From NCBI GenBank assembly GCA_963701385.1, contig CAVOZW010000017.1, positions 124,001 to 188,000 of the forward strand: a stretch of DNA of 64,000 nt, in the 5' to 3' direction. Every line of letters begins with the position of its first letter. Position 1 is the stretch's first letter. Both the position numbers and the translations under genes were made by a program. The notes below the pieces were generated by a model. It worked only from the letters and a program-made list of their open reading frames with translations, searched no databases and was not told where the DNA came from. Below, piece after piece: positions 1 through 8,362 of this stretch. The stretch is from B30-G6 sp963701385 (GTDB taxonomy: Bacteria; Desulfobacterota; Desulfobacteria; Desulfobacterales; B30-G6).

Positions 1-1
1 G

Positions 2-82
2 AGCCGCCAGATCATTGCGCATTTAATCGATGAATCGGGCACGCTGGTGGCCTGCCGCCTGGGCGGACAGGCACCTGAATAA
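2..82 (+). CDS. C-terminal end of an unidentified protein (partial)
   Basis: An open frame enters from the left edge and stops at TAA 80-82, giving 26 residues that end LGGQAPE. The stretch is too short to assign to a family. It is called only because it is open to the window edge and is followed by a separate ribosome-binding site and start for the next plus-strand gene. Confidence 0.4.
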   Translation, partial: SRQIIAHLIDESGTLVACRLGGQAPE

Positions 83-121
83 TATCGCAGGAACACGTTT
101 TTCTAAGGTGACCTTGCTGCT

Positions 122-874
122 GTGAGAAATGGCAGCTTACCCTTAAATTTCACACAGAAAATGACCGAAAACGAGTATATTTTTTTAACGAAGCAACAGG
201 CCATGGCGGCCGTGTGTTTGGATTTTCGACAGTACGATCCCCAGGTTCTCCTTTTTAGTGAAGTTATCGCCGTTCTGGCCAATGAAAACATAACCGCCAA
301 ACGTGAAATGGGACAAAACGGTATCTGGATCAAAACAACCGGTAGCCAAAAAATGCGCTGGTTTGAAGGAACCCAGCTGATCGACTTCATTTGCAAACTG
401 CTTTCGCAATCCAAACCGGATCCCGTGTTGATGGCCTCGATCTGTGCCCGGGTATTCCAGACGCGTGCAATCCCGGATAAAGATCCGGCCACCGGCCAGG
501 CAGGCATTCGAATTTTAACGGGTATGGATGGCTTTAGCTGCCGTCAATGCGGTGAGTGCTGCCGGGTCTTGGATTATCACAATGAGGTCACTGCCGAGGA
601 TGTTGCCTATTGGGAACAGATGGGTAGAAGCGATGTTCTGGACTGGGTGGGCAGGTTTCATAGGGACGGACACGAGACCGTCTACCGGATCTGGATAAAG
701 CCGGGCACCAGAACATTTGCCGCAACATGCCCATTTTTACAGAAACTGCCCCATGAAAACCGCTGGATTTGCCGTATCCACGATGTCAAACCCCAAATCT
801 GCCGCCAATACCCGGTCAGCCGAAAACATGCCGTCATGACCGGTTGCCAGGGTATGTTCGGGGTCACATCTTGA
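122..874 (+). CDS. YkgJ family cysteine cluster protein (putative metal-binding)
   Basis: This 250-residue protein has the YkgJ/UPF0153 cysteine signature: CRQCGECC at residues 140-147, then a C-terminal CPFL...CRIHDVKPQICRQYP region typical of the family. Family members are thought to chelate zinc or iron; no reaction is established. Residues 1-130 show no recognisable domain. The GTG at 122 is preceded by AAGGTG at 105-110, an 11-base spacing; the internal ATG at 161 has no visible ribosome-binding site, so GTG is preferred, although not firmly. The gene stands alone, and the next gene is convergent. Confidence 0.75.
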   Translation: MRNGSLPLNFTQKMTENEYIFLTKQQAMAAVCLDFRQYDPQVLLFSEVIAVLANENITAKREMGQNGIWIKTTGSQKMRWFEGTQLIDFICKLLSQSKPDPVLMASICARVFQTRAIPDKDPATGQAGIRILTGMDGFSCRQCGECCRVLDYHNEVTAEDVAYWEQMGRSDVLDWVGRFHRDGHETVYRIWIKPGTRTFAATCPFLQKLPHENRWICRIHDVKPQICRQYPVSRKHAVMTGCQGMFGVTS

Positions 875-890
875 ACAGGGTATTCCTTTA

Positions 891-932
891 GTTGAAGAAC
901 CTCGCAGCAAGCGGCGAGGAATGCGCCCGCTG
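891..932. repeat. Dispersed palindromic repeat, copy 1
   Basis: The sequence TTGAAGAACCTCGCAGCAAG followed by CGGCGAGGAATGCGCCCGCTG forms a hairpin core (CCTCGC-AGCAAGCG-GCGAGG). It sits between the convergent YkgJ gene and sigma-54 regulator gene. The same motif recurs at 2429, 2528, 13486, 15315, 20511, 32987 and 57187. Confidence 0.75.
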
Positions 933-943
933 CATAAGACGGG

Positions 944-2344
944 TCAGCTCTTTTGATGATCCAGCATTGTTACCTGACGCGGGGTTTCGACGTTGAACCG
1001 CTTCATCCGGTTCCACACGGTCACGCGCGAAACCCCCAGGTATTGGGCAGCCTTGGACTTGTTTCCCCCGGCTTTTTCAAGGGCTTCGACGAGTTCTCTT
1101 TTTTCGATCTCCTGCAGATTGATACTCAGCGGTTTGACAGCCCTGGACCGATGACCCGTTGGCAAGAGGGTCGATGGGAAATGGGCGGGTTTTATGATGG
1201 CGTTCTGACAGGTTACGAATGCATATTCAAAGGCACTTTTCAATTCTCTGACATTGCCGGGCCAGGCATAGCACATCAAGGTTTCCATGGCGTCCTTGCT
1301 GATACCCTGGATCTCCTTTCCGCTCTTCAATTTCATCTTTCGAAAAAATGCTTCCGCCAAATAGGGTATGTCTTCGGTACGCTCCCGAAGCAGCGGCAAG
1401 TGTATAGGAATGACATTGATTCGAAAATACAAATCCTTTCTGAAAAGGCCCTGCTCTACGAGTGCCATCAAATCCCTGTTGGTGGCGGATATGATGCGGA
1501 CATCCACTGGAATCGGCGTGCTGTCCCCCACCCGTTCAATGGTTTTATCTTCCAGCACACGCAGCAGCTTGACCTGGGTCGACAAAGGCAAATCCCCGAT
1601 TTCATCAAGAAATATGTCCCCCTTGTGGGCGCTCTCGAACCGGCCAACCCGATCCTTGTAGGCACCGGTATAAGCCCCCCGGACATGACCGAATAGCTCA
1701 CTTTCGAGCAAAGATTCGGTCAAGCTGGCACAGTTGACCTTGATAAAGGGCTTTTGATTTCGTTCGCCGATGTCATGGATAGCCTGACTCGCCAGCTCTT
1801 TCCCGGTCCCGCTGTCACCATAAATGATCACCGGGGCATCTGACTGGGCGGCGTTCTCTATCAGGTCGAAGACCTGACGCATGGAAGCGGATACACCAAT
1901 CAAGCCGTGGAAGCCGTCTTTTGACCGGAGCACCTGCCGAAACGCCTCCAGCTGGGTTTCTTTTTCAATAATTTCGGTAATATCTGTTACGGTTTCAACG
2001 GCCCCGATAACATTGCCGTTGCTATCGTTTAGAATGGAAGCGTTTTTTAGCGCATGAAAAAACGATCCGTCCTTGCGCTTAATTATGCATTGTGTCTTTT
2101 TGATGCGACCGGTTTCAAACAGCGTGCACCAGGGACCTCCTTCCGCATTCAGGACCTTCTCGCAGATATTGCACTCGAGAATGGTGCAGGACTTTCCTAT
2201 GACCTCTGCCCGGGTGTACCCGGTGATGATCTCTAAAGCTCGGTTAACCGAAACGATGGCACCGTTTTGATTAACGATCATGATGCCGTCACGAATCGTG
2301 TTGACGACCGTTTCCCAATAATTGTCCAATTCTTTGTCGAACAT
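944..2344 (-). CDS. Sigma-54-dependent transcriptional activator with N-terminal Cys-rich PAS domain
   Basis: This 466-residue enhancer-binding protein has three parts: a PAS sensor (about 8-125), an AAA+ sigma-54 interaction domain (about 148-380) and a Fis-type helix-turn-helix (about 428-455, NKSKAAQYLGVSRVTVW). The Walker A is GDSGTGKE (176-183), the sigma-54 contact loop is GAYTGA (223-228, instead of GAFTGA) and the Walker B is FLDEIGD. The PAS contains five cysteines (53, 58, 61, 73, 86), which could bind a metal or Fe-S centre or sense redox; this is inference. It is transcribed away from the folate/Hdr cluster, which starts about 350 bp away behind a sigma-54 promoter (2636-2651). 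That cluster is therefore its likely target. Confidence 0.9.
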   Translation of the reverse strand: MFDKELDNYWETVVNTIRDGIMIVNQNGAIVSVNRALEIITGYTRAEVIGKSCTILECNICEKVLNAEGGPWCTLFETGRIKKTQCIIKRKDGSFFHALKNASILNDSNGNVIGAVETVTDITEIIEKETQLEAFRQVLRSKDGFHGLIGVSASMRQVFDLIENAAQSDAPVIIYGDSGTGKELASQAIHDIGERNQKPFIKVNCASLTESLLESELFGHVRGAYTGAYKDRVGRFESAHKGDIFLDEIGDLPLSTQVKLLRVLEDKTIERVGDSTPIPVDVRIISATNRDLMALVEQGLFRKDLYFRINVIPIHLPLLRERTEDIPYLAEAFFRKMKLKSGKEIQGISKDAMETLMCYAWPGNVRELKSAFEYAFVTCQNAIIKPAHFPSTLLPTGHRSRAVKPLSINLQEIEKRELVEALEKAGGNKSKAAQYLGVSRVTVWNRMKRFNVETPRQVTMLDHQKS

Positions 2345-2428
2345 TCTATCTCCTGTTAAACCTTAACATGTGTAAAGACGTCTTGCTTTTACAGTTTAAC
2401 ACTTAGTTGTCAAGGGATGTCTGAAGAT

Positions 2429-2477
2429 ATTGAAGAACCTCGCAGCAAGCTGCGAGGCATGTTCTGCCGTGCGGCAG
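2429..2477. repeat. Dispersed palindromic repeat, copy 2a
   Basis: ATTGAAGAA followed by the perfect hairpin CCTCGCAGCAAGCTGCGAGG, then CATGTTCTGCCGTGCGGCAG, which can form a second small stem. This is nearly identical to the first half of the copy at 57187. It lies upstream of both the regulator and the TusA-like gene. Confidence 0.8.
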
Positions 2478-2527
2478 TGCTTCGCATCGACTGTAAGGAA
2501 TTCTGTCTAATTTAGATTCGCTTGCTA

Positions 2528-2573
2528 ACCCCGCGACATGCCACGAGGAATGCGCTCGCTGTTGCGGTTCAGA
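2528..2573. repeat. Dispersed palindromic repeat, copy 2b
   Basis: CCCCGCGACATGCCACGAGG leads into AATGCGCTCGCTGTTGCGG and TTCAG. The second module (GAATGCGCTCGCTGTTGCGG) matches the 3' half of the copy at 57187-57270, so copies 2a and 2b together form one composite element. Confidence 0.65.
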
Positions 2574-2635
2574 AAAGATGCCGACCGCAAAGCCTCTGCG
2601 GGAAATTGAAATAAAATTGGCCCTAAAAATCAAAT

Positions 2636-2651
2636 TGGCCCTTTTCTTGCT
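2636..2651 (+). promoter_or_regulatory. Sigma-54 (-24/-12) promoter for the folate/Hdr cluster
   Basis: TGGCCCTTTTCTTGCT matches the consensus TGGCACG-N4-TTGCW. The invariant GG and GC are separated by the required 10 bases. It is 45 bp upstream of the TusA-like ATG and next to a divergent sigma-54 activator gene. Confidence 0.75.
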
Positions 2652-2695
2652 TTACAGAGGCTTGAAAACATTTTGAAGCATACAGGATTTTATCT

Positions 2696-2941
2696 ATGAA
2701 AGTGAATTACAGACTCGATTTTAGAGGATCGCTTACCCCCATCACGCTCTTGAAAGTGACACAGACGGTTATGACAATGGCGCCAGATGAGGTCATAGAA
2801 ATCCAAGGGTCCGATCCAGACACCAAACAGGATATTTTCAGGGTCCTGCCCGAGTCATCGTATGAACTCATTTCTGTAGATATATCAGAAAAAAAAGGTT
2901 CCGAGAGTTTTTACAGAATCCTTTTGAGGAAACGGGCCTAA
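2696..2941 (+). CDS. TusA/SirA-like protein lacking the catalytic cysteine
   Basis: This 81-residue protein fits the TusA (SirA/YedF) fold. The N-terminal family motif D-x-x-G-x-x-C-P-x-P appears here as DFRGSLTPITLLK, with Thr where the sulfur-carrying Cys should be. TusA proteins normally relay persulfide sulfur through that Cys, so classical sulfurtransfer is unlikely; a structural or regulatory role is inferred. It is the first gene after the sigma-54 promoter and the divergent activator, ahead of the HdrCB-like gene. A strong hairpin follows its stop, so it may be transcribed partly on its own. Confidence 0.65.
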   Translation: MKVNYRLDFRGSLTPITLLKVTQTVMTMAPDEVIEIQGSDPDTKQDIFRVLPESSYELISVDISEKKGSESFYRILLRKRA

Positions 2942-2943
2942 AT

Positions 2944-3001
2944 AAAAACCTTCGGTGCCAGTCCCCCCGCCCTGTCGGGCGGGTCCTTCGGCGCGGTTTT
3001 T
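2944..3001 (+). terminator. Hairpin between tusA-like and hdrCB-like genes
   Basis: CCCGCCC-TGTC-GGGCGGG (2966-2983) is a perfect 7-bp stem. It is nested inside outer arms AAAAACC (2944-2950) and GGTTTTT (2995-3001), and the 3' arm doubles as a T-run. It resembles a bidirectional or attenuating terminator: full termination would separate the first gene from the Hdr cluster, partial termination would set stoichiometry. Confidence 0.5.
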
Positions 3002-3037
3002 ATAGCATAAGCAAATACAGCAAGAGAGGAAGCGCTA

Positions 3038-4356
3038 ATGACAGAAGATACCATCAGAATCGGCGGCAAGAAAAAAAGTATTTTTATGGACAAGGTCAAG
3101 GAACTTCTTCCGCAAGGAGGAAACCTGAACCTCTGTTTGACCTGTGGTGCCTGTGCTTCGGGATGTCCGGCAACGGGTCTCGATGGCATGGATCCCAGAA
3201 AATTTTTACGTATGGCCTCGCTGGGACTGGATGACGAACTCTTGAAATCGGAATGGGTATGGATGTGCAGCATGTGCCAGCGCTGTGTGTATGTTTGTCC
3301 CATGAAAATCGACATTCCCCAGCTGGTTTATAACGCCAGGGCGGCCTGGCCAAGAGAGAAGCGACCCAAGGGCATCATTGGATCCTGTGATATGGCCTTG
3401 AGAAACGACAGTTGCAGTGCCATGGGCGCTACCCCGGAAGACTTTCAGTTTGTCGTGCAGGACGTGCTGGAAGAGTACCAGGAAGCCCAGCCCGAGTTTA
3501 AAGACATGCAGGCACCTATCGACAAAGAAGGCGCGGAATTTTTTCTAAACCAGAATTCCAGAGAACCGGTCACCGAGCCGGATGAGCTTCTGCCGCTTTG
3601 GAAAATTCTCCATCTCGTGGGAGCAGATTGGACATACGGAAGCAAAGGATGGGGGGGGAAAATTACTGCATGTTCCTGGCGGAAAACGAGAGCTGGGAGC
3701 ACATCACCCGGACTTCCGCCCAACAGGCTGACAAACTGGGGTGTACGACCTTTCTCAATACGGAGTGAGGGCACGTCACCTTCTCAGTCCTGGCAGGACT
3801 GAAAAAATTCAACATCGAGCATCGTTTTGTCGTTAAAAATATCTACGAGTACTATGCGAAATGGATTCGGGAGGGAAAACTGAAAGTCAACGCCGACTGG
3901 AACAAGGATCTCAAAATCAAATTTACGGTTCAGGATCCCTGCCAGATTGTCCGCAAAAGCTATGGCGATCCCATTGCCGAAGACCTGCGCTATGTCGTTA
4001 AATCAGTGGTGGGCGAGGATAACTTCGTGGACATGACGCCCAACCGGTCCAACAATTACTGCTGTGGCGGTGGCGGTGGTTTTCTGCAGTCAGGCTACAA
4101 GGAACAACGCCTGGCATACGGCAAACTGAAAGACGATCAGATCAAGGCCACCGGAGCAGATTACTGCATCGCTGGATGCCACAATTGTCATGCCCAGATT
4201 CACGAATTGAGTGAACATTACGGCGGACACTATCCTGTTGTACACCTGTGGACATTGATCTGCCTGTCACTGGGCATTCTTGGACCCAACGAACGCGAAT
4301 ATCTGGGTGACGACCTCAAAGACGTCCTGGTCTTTCATCCTGAAACGGCCATGTAG
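3038..4356 (+). CDS. Fused HdrC-HdrB-like Fe-S protein, predicted selenoprotein (TGA 3766) with a frameshift in a poly-G run
   Basis: Residues 1-90 carry two HdrC-type [4Fe-4S] motifs (Cys 33/36/39/43 and 77/80/83/87). The second half is an HdrB-type cysteine-rich (CCG) region with NYCCGGGGG and AGCHNCH. The frame changes in the run of eight G at 3651-3658: the 3038 frame runs on to 3802 with unrelated residues, while the -1 frame gives WGGENYCMFLAEN and continues to TAG 4354-4356. In that frame a TGA (3766-3768) falls at LNTE-TGA-GHV, where relatives have Cys (TECGH). It is followed by a SECIS-like hairpin, so selenocysteine at about residue 244 is predicted. The product should pass electrons between HdrA and an acceptor in the folate complex. 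The G-run change may be an assembly error, a mutation or slippage. RBS GAGAGGAAG precedes the ATG. Confidence 0.85.
3784..3802 (+). promoter_or_regulatory. Bacterial SECIS hairpin for TGA 3766
   Basis: TCAGTCCT-GGC-AGGACTGA forms a perfect 8-bp stem with a 3-base loop beginning GG. The loop begins 24 nt after the last base of the TGA. A G in the first two loop positions and a 16-37 nt spacing are the known requirements for SelB recognition in bacteria. Confidence 0.75.
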
Positions 4357-4405
4357 TCGTTAAAACCCAAACAGGGCGACAGCACGCTAAAAAGGGAAAA
4401 TTATT

Positions 4406-5278
4406 ATGAGTTTTCAGAAGCGTTTATCAGCCGGTGAATTCGTTGTTTTGGCAGAGATGAACACCCCCAAGGGTGTCAATATCTCAAAGATGGTTCTCGA
4501 TTCACGCCGAATCAAGGGAAGGGTCGATGCGGTCATCGTACCGGACATGGACAACGGTGTCATGAAAATGAGCGCCCTTGCCGGAGGCGTGTTGATGCAG
4601 CAGCAGGGTTTGGAATCCATCATTCATGTTTACACAAGAGATCGCAACAGCATGGCGCTTCAGGGGGATCTTCTGGCGGCGCATGTGCTCGGTATCCAAA
4701 ATCTCATTGTGGTTCAAAGCGAAGAGATGGAAAACGGTGACCATCGGGATGCGCAGACGGTTCACGAATTGGATGAACCCGGCCTTCTGAAGGCCATTCA
4801 TACCCTCCAGTCAGGAAAAGACCTGGCCGGATTCGATTTGGATGGCGCACCCAGTTTTACCAGCGGGTGTGCCATGGGATCGTTTGTCAACGAAGCAGAC
4901 CTGGCATCGGAGCTGCAATTGGCCCAAACGAAGGTGGCCGCCGGTGCCCGGTTTATCATAACGCCCCCTGTTTTCGACGTAAGCGTCTTCGCCGATTTCA
5001 TAAAAAAAGCCACGGCACTGGATGTCCCCATTATCCCCACGGTTTTTTTAATCAAATCGGTGGCCATCGCCCGATACATTGCCACGAGTGAACCGGGTGC
5101 ACACCTATCGGAAGCGATGATCAAACGCATTCGAAAAGCGTCGGATAGAGAGATGGAGGGCATCAAGATTGCGGGCGAAACCGTCAAGGCTTTGAGCAAA
5201 ATAACCCAGGGGGTCAAAATTCAAACCCTGGGTTGGGAGCACCGGTTACCGCAAATACTGGATATCGCCGGTCTTTGA
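4406..5278 (+). CDS. MetF-like methylenetetrahydrofolate reductase homologue (first copy)
   Basis: This 290-residue TIM-barrel protein of the MetF family follows the HdrCB-like gene by 49 bp (RBS AAAGGGAAA). Family features are the N-terminal Glu in VVLAEMNTPKG, the segment YTRDRNSMALQGDLLAAHVLG (residues about 73-93, matching the family's T-RD-N-LQ-DLLGA-GI region) and GARFIITPPVFDV. The family uses FAD to reduce 5,10-methylene-THF. It is clearly different from the second MetF (9496-10419): GDHP is absent and replaced by VVQSEEMENGDH. The two may have different substrates, or one may be structural. Order in the cluster supports membership of a MetF-Hdr complex. Confidence 0.8.
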   Translation: MSFQKRLSAGEFVVLAEMNTPKGVNISKMVLDSRRIKGRVDAVIVPDMDNGVMKMSALAGGVLMQQQGLESIIHVYTRDRNSMALQGDLLAAHVLGIQNLIVVQSEEMENGDHRDAQTVHELDEPGLLKAIHTLQSGKDLAGFDLDGAPSFTSGCAMGSFVNEADLASELQLAQTKVAAGARFIITPPVFDVSVFADFIKKATALDVPIIPTVFLIKSVAIARYIATSEPGAHLSEAMIKRIRKASDREMEGIKIAGETVKALSKITQGVKIQTLGWEHRLPQILDIAGL

Positions 5279-5290
5279 TCCTCCAGGACA

Positions 5291-8200
5291 ATGTCATTTC
5301 AGTCAAGAAAAGCAGGTAATATGCAGACTCAAGACAACATGTCATCACAGAACCATATTCTCATCGTAGGCGGCGGTATCGGTGGTATTCGGGCGGCCAT
5401 GGACCTTGCCGAGGCCGGTCGGGACGTTCTCCTCATCGACAAGGCTTCTGCCATCGGCGGCCTCATGACGCAGTTGGACCGAACCTTTCCTACCAATAAT
5501 TGCGACCTGTGTACCCTGTCCCCTCACCTGTCCGAAACCGGACGTCAGGAGCACATCCACCTGATGGCAATGACCCAGCTGGTGAATGTGACGGGAGAGG
5601 TGGGAAATTTTACGGTTACGCTGGCTCAGTCACCCAGACATATCGATCTGGAAAAATGTACCGCCTGCGGGGATTGTTATAGAAAGTTTCCGGAATGTGT
5701 CCGGTTCTCGCCCGGTTTGGACCATCGAGCGCCCACCTGCATGCGCTATCCTCAGGCAACCCCCCATGCTTATTCAATCGACCTGGAAAAATGCAAGGAC
5801 ATCCAGGCACTGACCCGGATCTGCCAGGCCGGTGCTATCGTTCCGGATCAATCGGAAGAAACGACCCAGGTCCGCGTCGGGGCCATCATCCTGTCTCCGG
5901 GAGCCGCGGTGTTTGATCCGGCCAAACTGGACAACTTTTCATATGGCGTTCACCCCGATGTGGTGACCAGCCTCGAATATGAGCGGATCCTATCGGCATC
6001 GGGCCCTACACAGGGTCAGCTTGTCCGCCCGTCCACCGGAAACCAACCCAAAAAAATTGCCTGGATTCAATGCGTGGGGTCCCGGGGTCTCCAAAAAGGC
6101 GCCGCGTCCTACTGTTCCAGCGTCTGCTGTATGTTCTCCCTTAAAGAGGCTATCGTCACCAAAGAACGGTTTCAACAGTCCATCGAGACGACGATTTTCT
6201 ACATGGACATGCGCACATTCGGAAAAGATTATGAACGCTACCGCGAGCGAGCCGAAAATGAATTCAATGTCCGATTCGTCCGCAGTCGGCCACACAGTAT
6301 TCTTAAAGATGCGAAAACCGGTGACCTCAACATCACCTTTGCGACCGATAACGACAGTGTTCTGCATAACGAAACCTTTGACATGGCTGTGCTGGCAACC
6401 GGGTTCTATGTCTCCGAAGATGTTCAGCGGATGAGCGCCCAATTGGGGATCGAACTGAACCCGCATCATTTTGCGCAGACCGGCAGTTTCAGCCCGGTTT
6501 CGACTTCAAAAGCGGGTATCTTTGTGTGCGGTCTTTTCGAAAGCCCCAAGGACATTCCCGAAACCATTGTTCAGGCCAGCGCTGCCGCCTGTATGGCTGC
6601 AAAAAGCCTGGAACGCTCCATGCAAGCCCTGGAACAGGACGACGAGCCCTTGCCGCAACGGGATGTCAGCCTTGAAGAACCCAAGATCGGGTTTTTTGTC
6701 TGTGACTGCGGTCTCAATATCGGCAGCGTCATCGACACCCAGAAACTTGCCGAATACGCCCGCAATCTTCCCCAGGTGGCTGTTTCAGAAACCGTCGGGT
6801 ACGGTTGCAGCAAGGCGTCTCTGGACCGGATCGAAAAAGTCATTGCGGACCAGGGTCTCAATCGTGTGGTCATCGGTGGCTGTTCACCCAGAACCCACGA
6901 AACCAAATTTCAGACGGTTTTGAAAAAAGCGGGTCTCAATAAATACCTTCTTGAAATGGCCAACATCCGGGAACAGGCCACATGGGTGCACGCCGACAAT
7001 CCGTCAGCGGCAAAAGCGAAAGCCGAACACCTTGTCCGGATGGCCGTTTCAAGTGTCAAAAAAGCACGCCCTCTGGTGGATCACAGCCTTTCCATGAACA
7101 AAGACATCCTGGTGGTCGGCGGCGGGGTCACCGGTATGAACACTGCCCTGACACTGGCCGATCAGGGTTTCAAGATATTTCTGGCCGAACGAACGGCAAA
7201 ACTGGGCGGACTCGCCAAAAAGATCCGCAAAACCCTGCAAGGCGAAGACGTGCAGACCTACATGAAGGACCTTGTCCAAAAAACCCTGGACCACGACCGC
7301 ATAGAGGTCATTACCAATGCCATCATCGTGGATCACTCGGGGATGCCCGGGCTCTTTAAGACCGGGATGCAGATCGCCCCCCAGATGTATTACCGCCGGA
7401 TTAATCACGGTGTCACCATTCTGGCCACCGGCGCCCTGCAGAACCGACCCCAGGAATATCTACTGGGAGAGCATCCGGCCGTTATGAATCAGATGGACAT
7501 GGATACCCGCATCGAAGAAGATCCCGACAGCATCACCGCACTGGAAAGTGTGGTCATGATTCAGTGCGTGGGTTCGCGGTGCCCGGAGAACCCAAACTGT
7601 TCCCGCATCTGCTGTCAGTCTGCCATCAAAAACGCCCTCAGGATACGCGACATGAATCCGGAAGCCAGGATTTTCGTGCTGTATCGTGACATGCGGACCT
7701 ATGGTTTTTCAGAAGATTTTTATCTCGAAGCCAGGAAAAAGGGCGTCATATTTGTGCGCTATGAAAAAGGCAGCCCGCCTGTCGCAACGGCCAGCAACGA
7801 TAAGGTAGAAGTCAAATTCAGGGATCCGATTCTCGGGAGACCCATAAGCGTCCTTGCAGACATTCTATGCCTGAGCACCGGATTGATGGCGGATGATGAA
7901 GCCACGGAAGATCTGGCCATGGTGTTTAGGCTGCAGCGCACCCATGACGGATATTTCCTGGAAGATCACGTCAAGCTGAGACCTTTGGATCTGTCGATTC
8001 CCGGGTTCTTCGTCGCCGGCACAGCCCACGCACCCAAAAGTATCCGTGAGAGTATCGCCGATGCACAAGCCGCCGCCGGGCGAGCGCAGACGCTTCTGGC
8101 CCGGAACCGCATCGAGCTGGGTGCCGCTGTCGCTCGCGTGGACCGTGACAAATGTGCTTCATGTCTCGTTTGCGTCAGGGCTTGCCCATTCGACATCCCT

Positions 8201-8362
8201 TTTATCAATGCCGAAGGTTATTCGGAAATCGATCCGGCCAAGTGCCATGGATGTGGCATATGCGCAGCTGAGTGCCCGGCCAAGGCCATTCAGCTGATGC
8301 AGTTCGAAGATGATCAAATCCTGGCAAAACTGGAGCAGTTGTTTGAAAGGAAGGTTGCATAA
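5291..8362 (+). CDS. hdrA: Double-length HdrA-like FAD/Fe-S electron-bifurcating subunit
   Basis: This 1023-residue protein has two flavin modules. The first dinucleotide fold (ILIVGGGIGGIRAAMDLAEA) begins near residue 23 and is followed by a Cys cluster (CTACGDC, about 123-129). An HdrA N-terminal-type domain (FFVCDCGLNIG, near 473) precedes a second FAD fold (ILVVGGGVTGMNTALTLA) near 604. Two [4Fe-4S] ferredoxin motifs close the protein (CASCLVCVRACP near 954, CHGCGICAAECP near 984). HdrA is the flavin-based electron bifurcation subunit of heterodisulfide reductase-type complexes; methanogen HdrA is about 650 residues, so this is a QmoA-like plus HdrA fusion. The ATG at 5321 is an alternative start. 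The stop overlaps mvhD by one base. Confidence 0.93.
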   Translation: MSFQSRKAGNMQTQDNMSSQNHILIVGGGIGGIRAAMDLAEAGRDVLLIDKASAIGGLMTQLDRTFPTNNCDLCTLSPHLSETGRQEHIHLMAMTQLVNVTGEVGNFTVTLAQSPRHIDLEKCTACGDCYRKFPECVRFSPGLDHRAPTCMRYPQATPHAYSIDLEKCKDIQALTRICQAGAIVPDQSEETTQVRVGAIILSPGAAVFDPAKLDNFSYGVHPDVVTSLEYERILSASGPTQGQLVRPSTGNQPKKIAWIQCVGSRGLQKGAASYCSSVCCMFSLKEAIVTKERFQQSIETTIFYMDMRTFGKDYERYRERAENEFNVRFVRSRPHSILKDAKTGDLNITFATDNDSVLHNETFDMAVLATGFYVSEDVQRMSAQLGIELNPHHFAQTGSFSPVSTSKAGIFVCGLFESPKDIPETIVQASAAACMAAKSLERSMQALEQDDEPLPQRDVSLEEPKIGFFVCDCGLNIGSVIDTQKLAEYARNLPQVAVSETVGYGCSKASLDRIEKVIADQGLNRVVIGGCSPRTHETKFQTVLKKAGLNKYLLEMANIREQATWVHADNPSAAKAKAEHLVRMAVSSVKKARPLVDHSLSMNKDILVVGGGVTGMNTALTLADQGFKIFLAERTAKLGGLAKKIRKTLQGEDVQTYMKDLVQKTLDHDRIEVITNAIIVDHSGMPGLFKTGMQIAPQMYYRRINHGVTILATGALQNRPQEYLLGEHPAVMNQMDMDTRIEEDPDSITALESVVMIQCVGSRCPENPNCSRICCQSAIKNALRIRDMNPEARIFVLYRDMRTYGFSEDFYLEARKKGVIFVRYEKGSPPVATASNDKVEVKFRDPILGRPISVLADILCLSTGLMADDEATEDLAMVFRLQRTHDGYFLEDHVKLRPLDLSIPGFFVAGTAHAPKSIRESIADAQAAAGRAQTLLARNRIELGAAVARVDRDKCASCLVCVRACPFDIPFINAEGYSEIDPAKCHGCGICAAECPAKAIQLMQFEDDQILAKLEQLFERKVA

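Noticed and set aside
2944..3001. Hairpin as proof that the TusA-like gene is a separate transcription unit
   Set aside because: The structure looks terminator-like, but no promoter was found between it and ATG 3038, so read-through from the sigma-54 promoter is equally likely.
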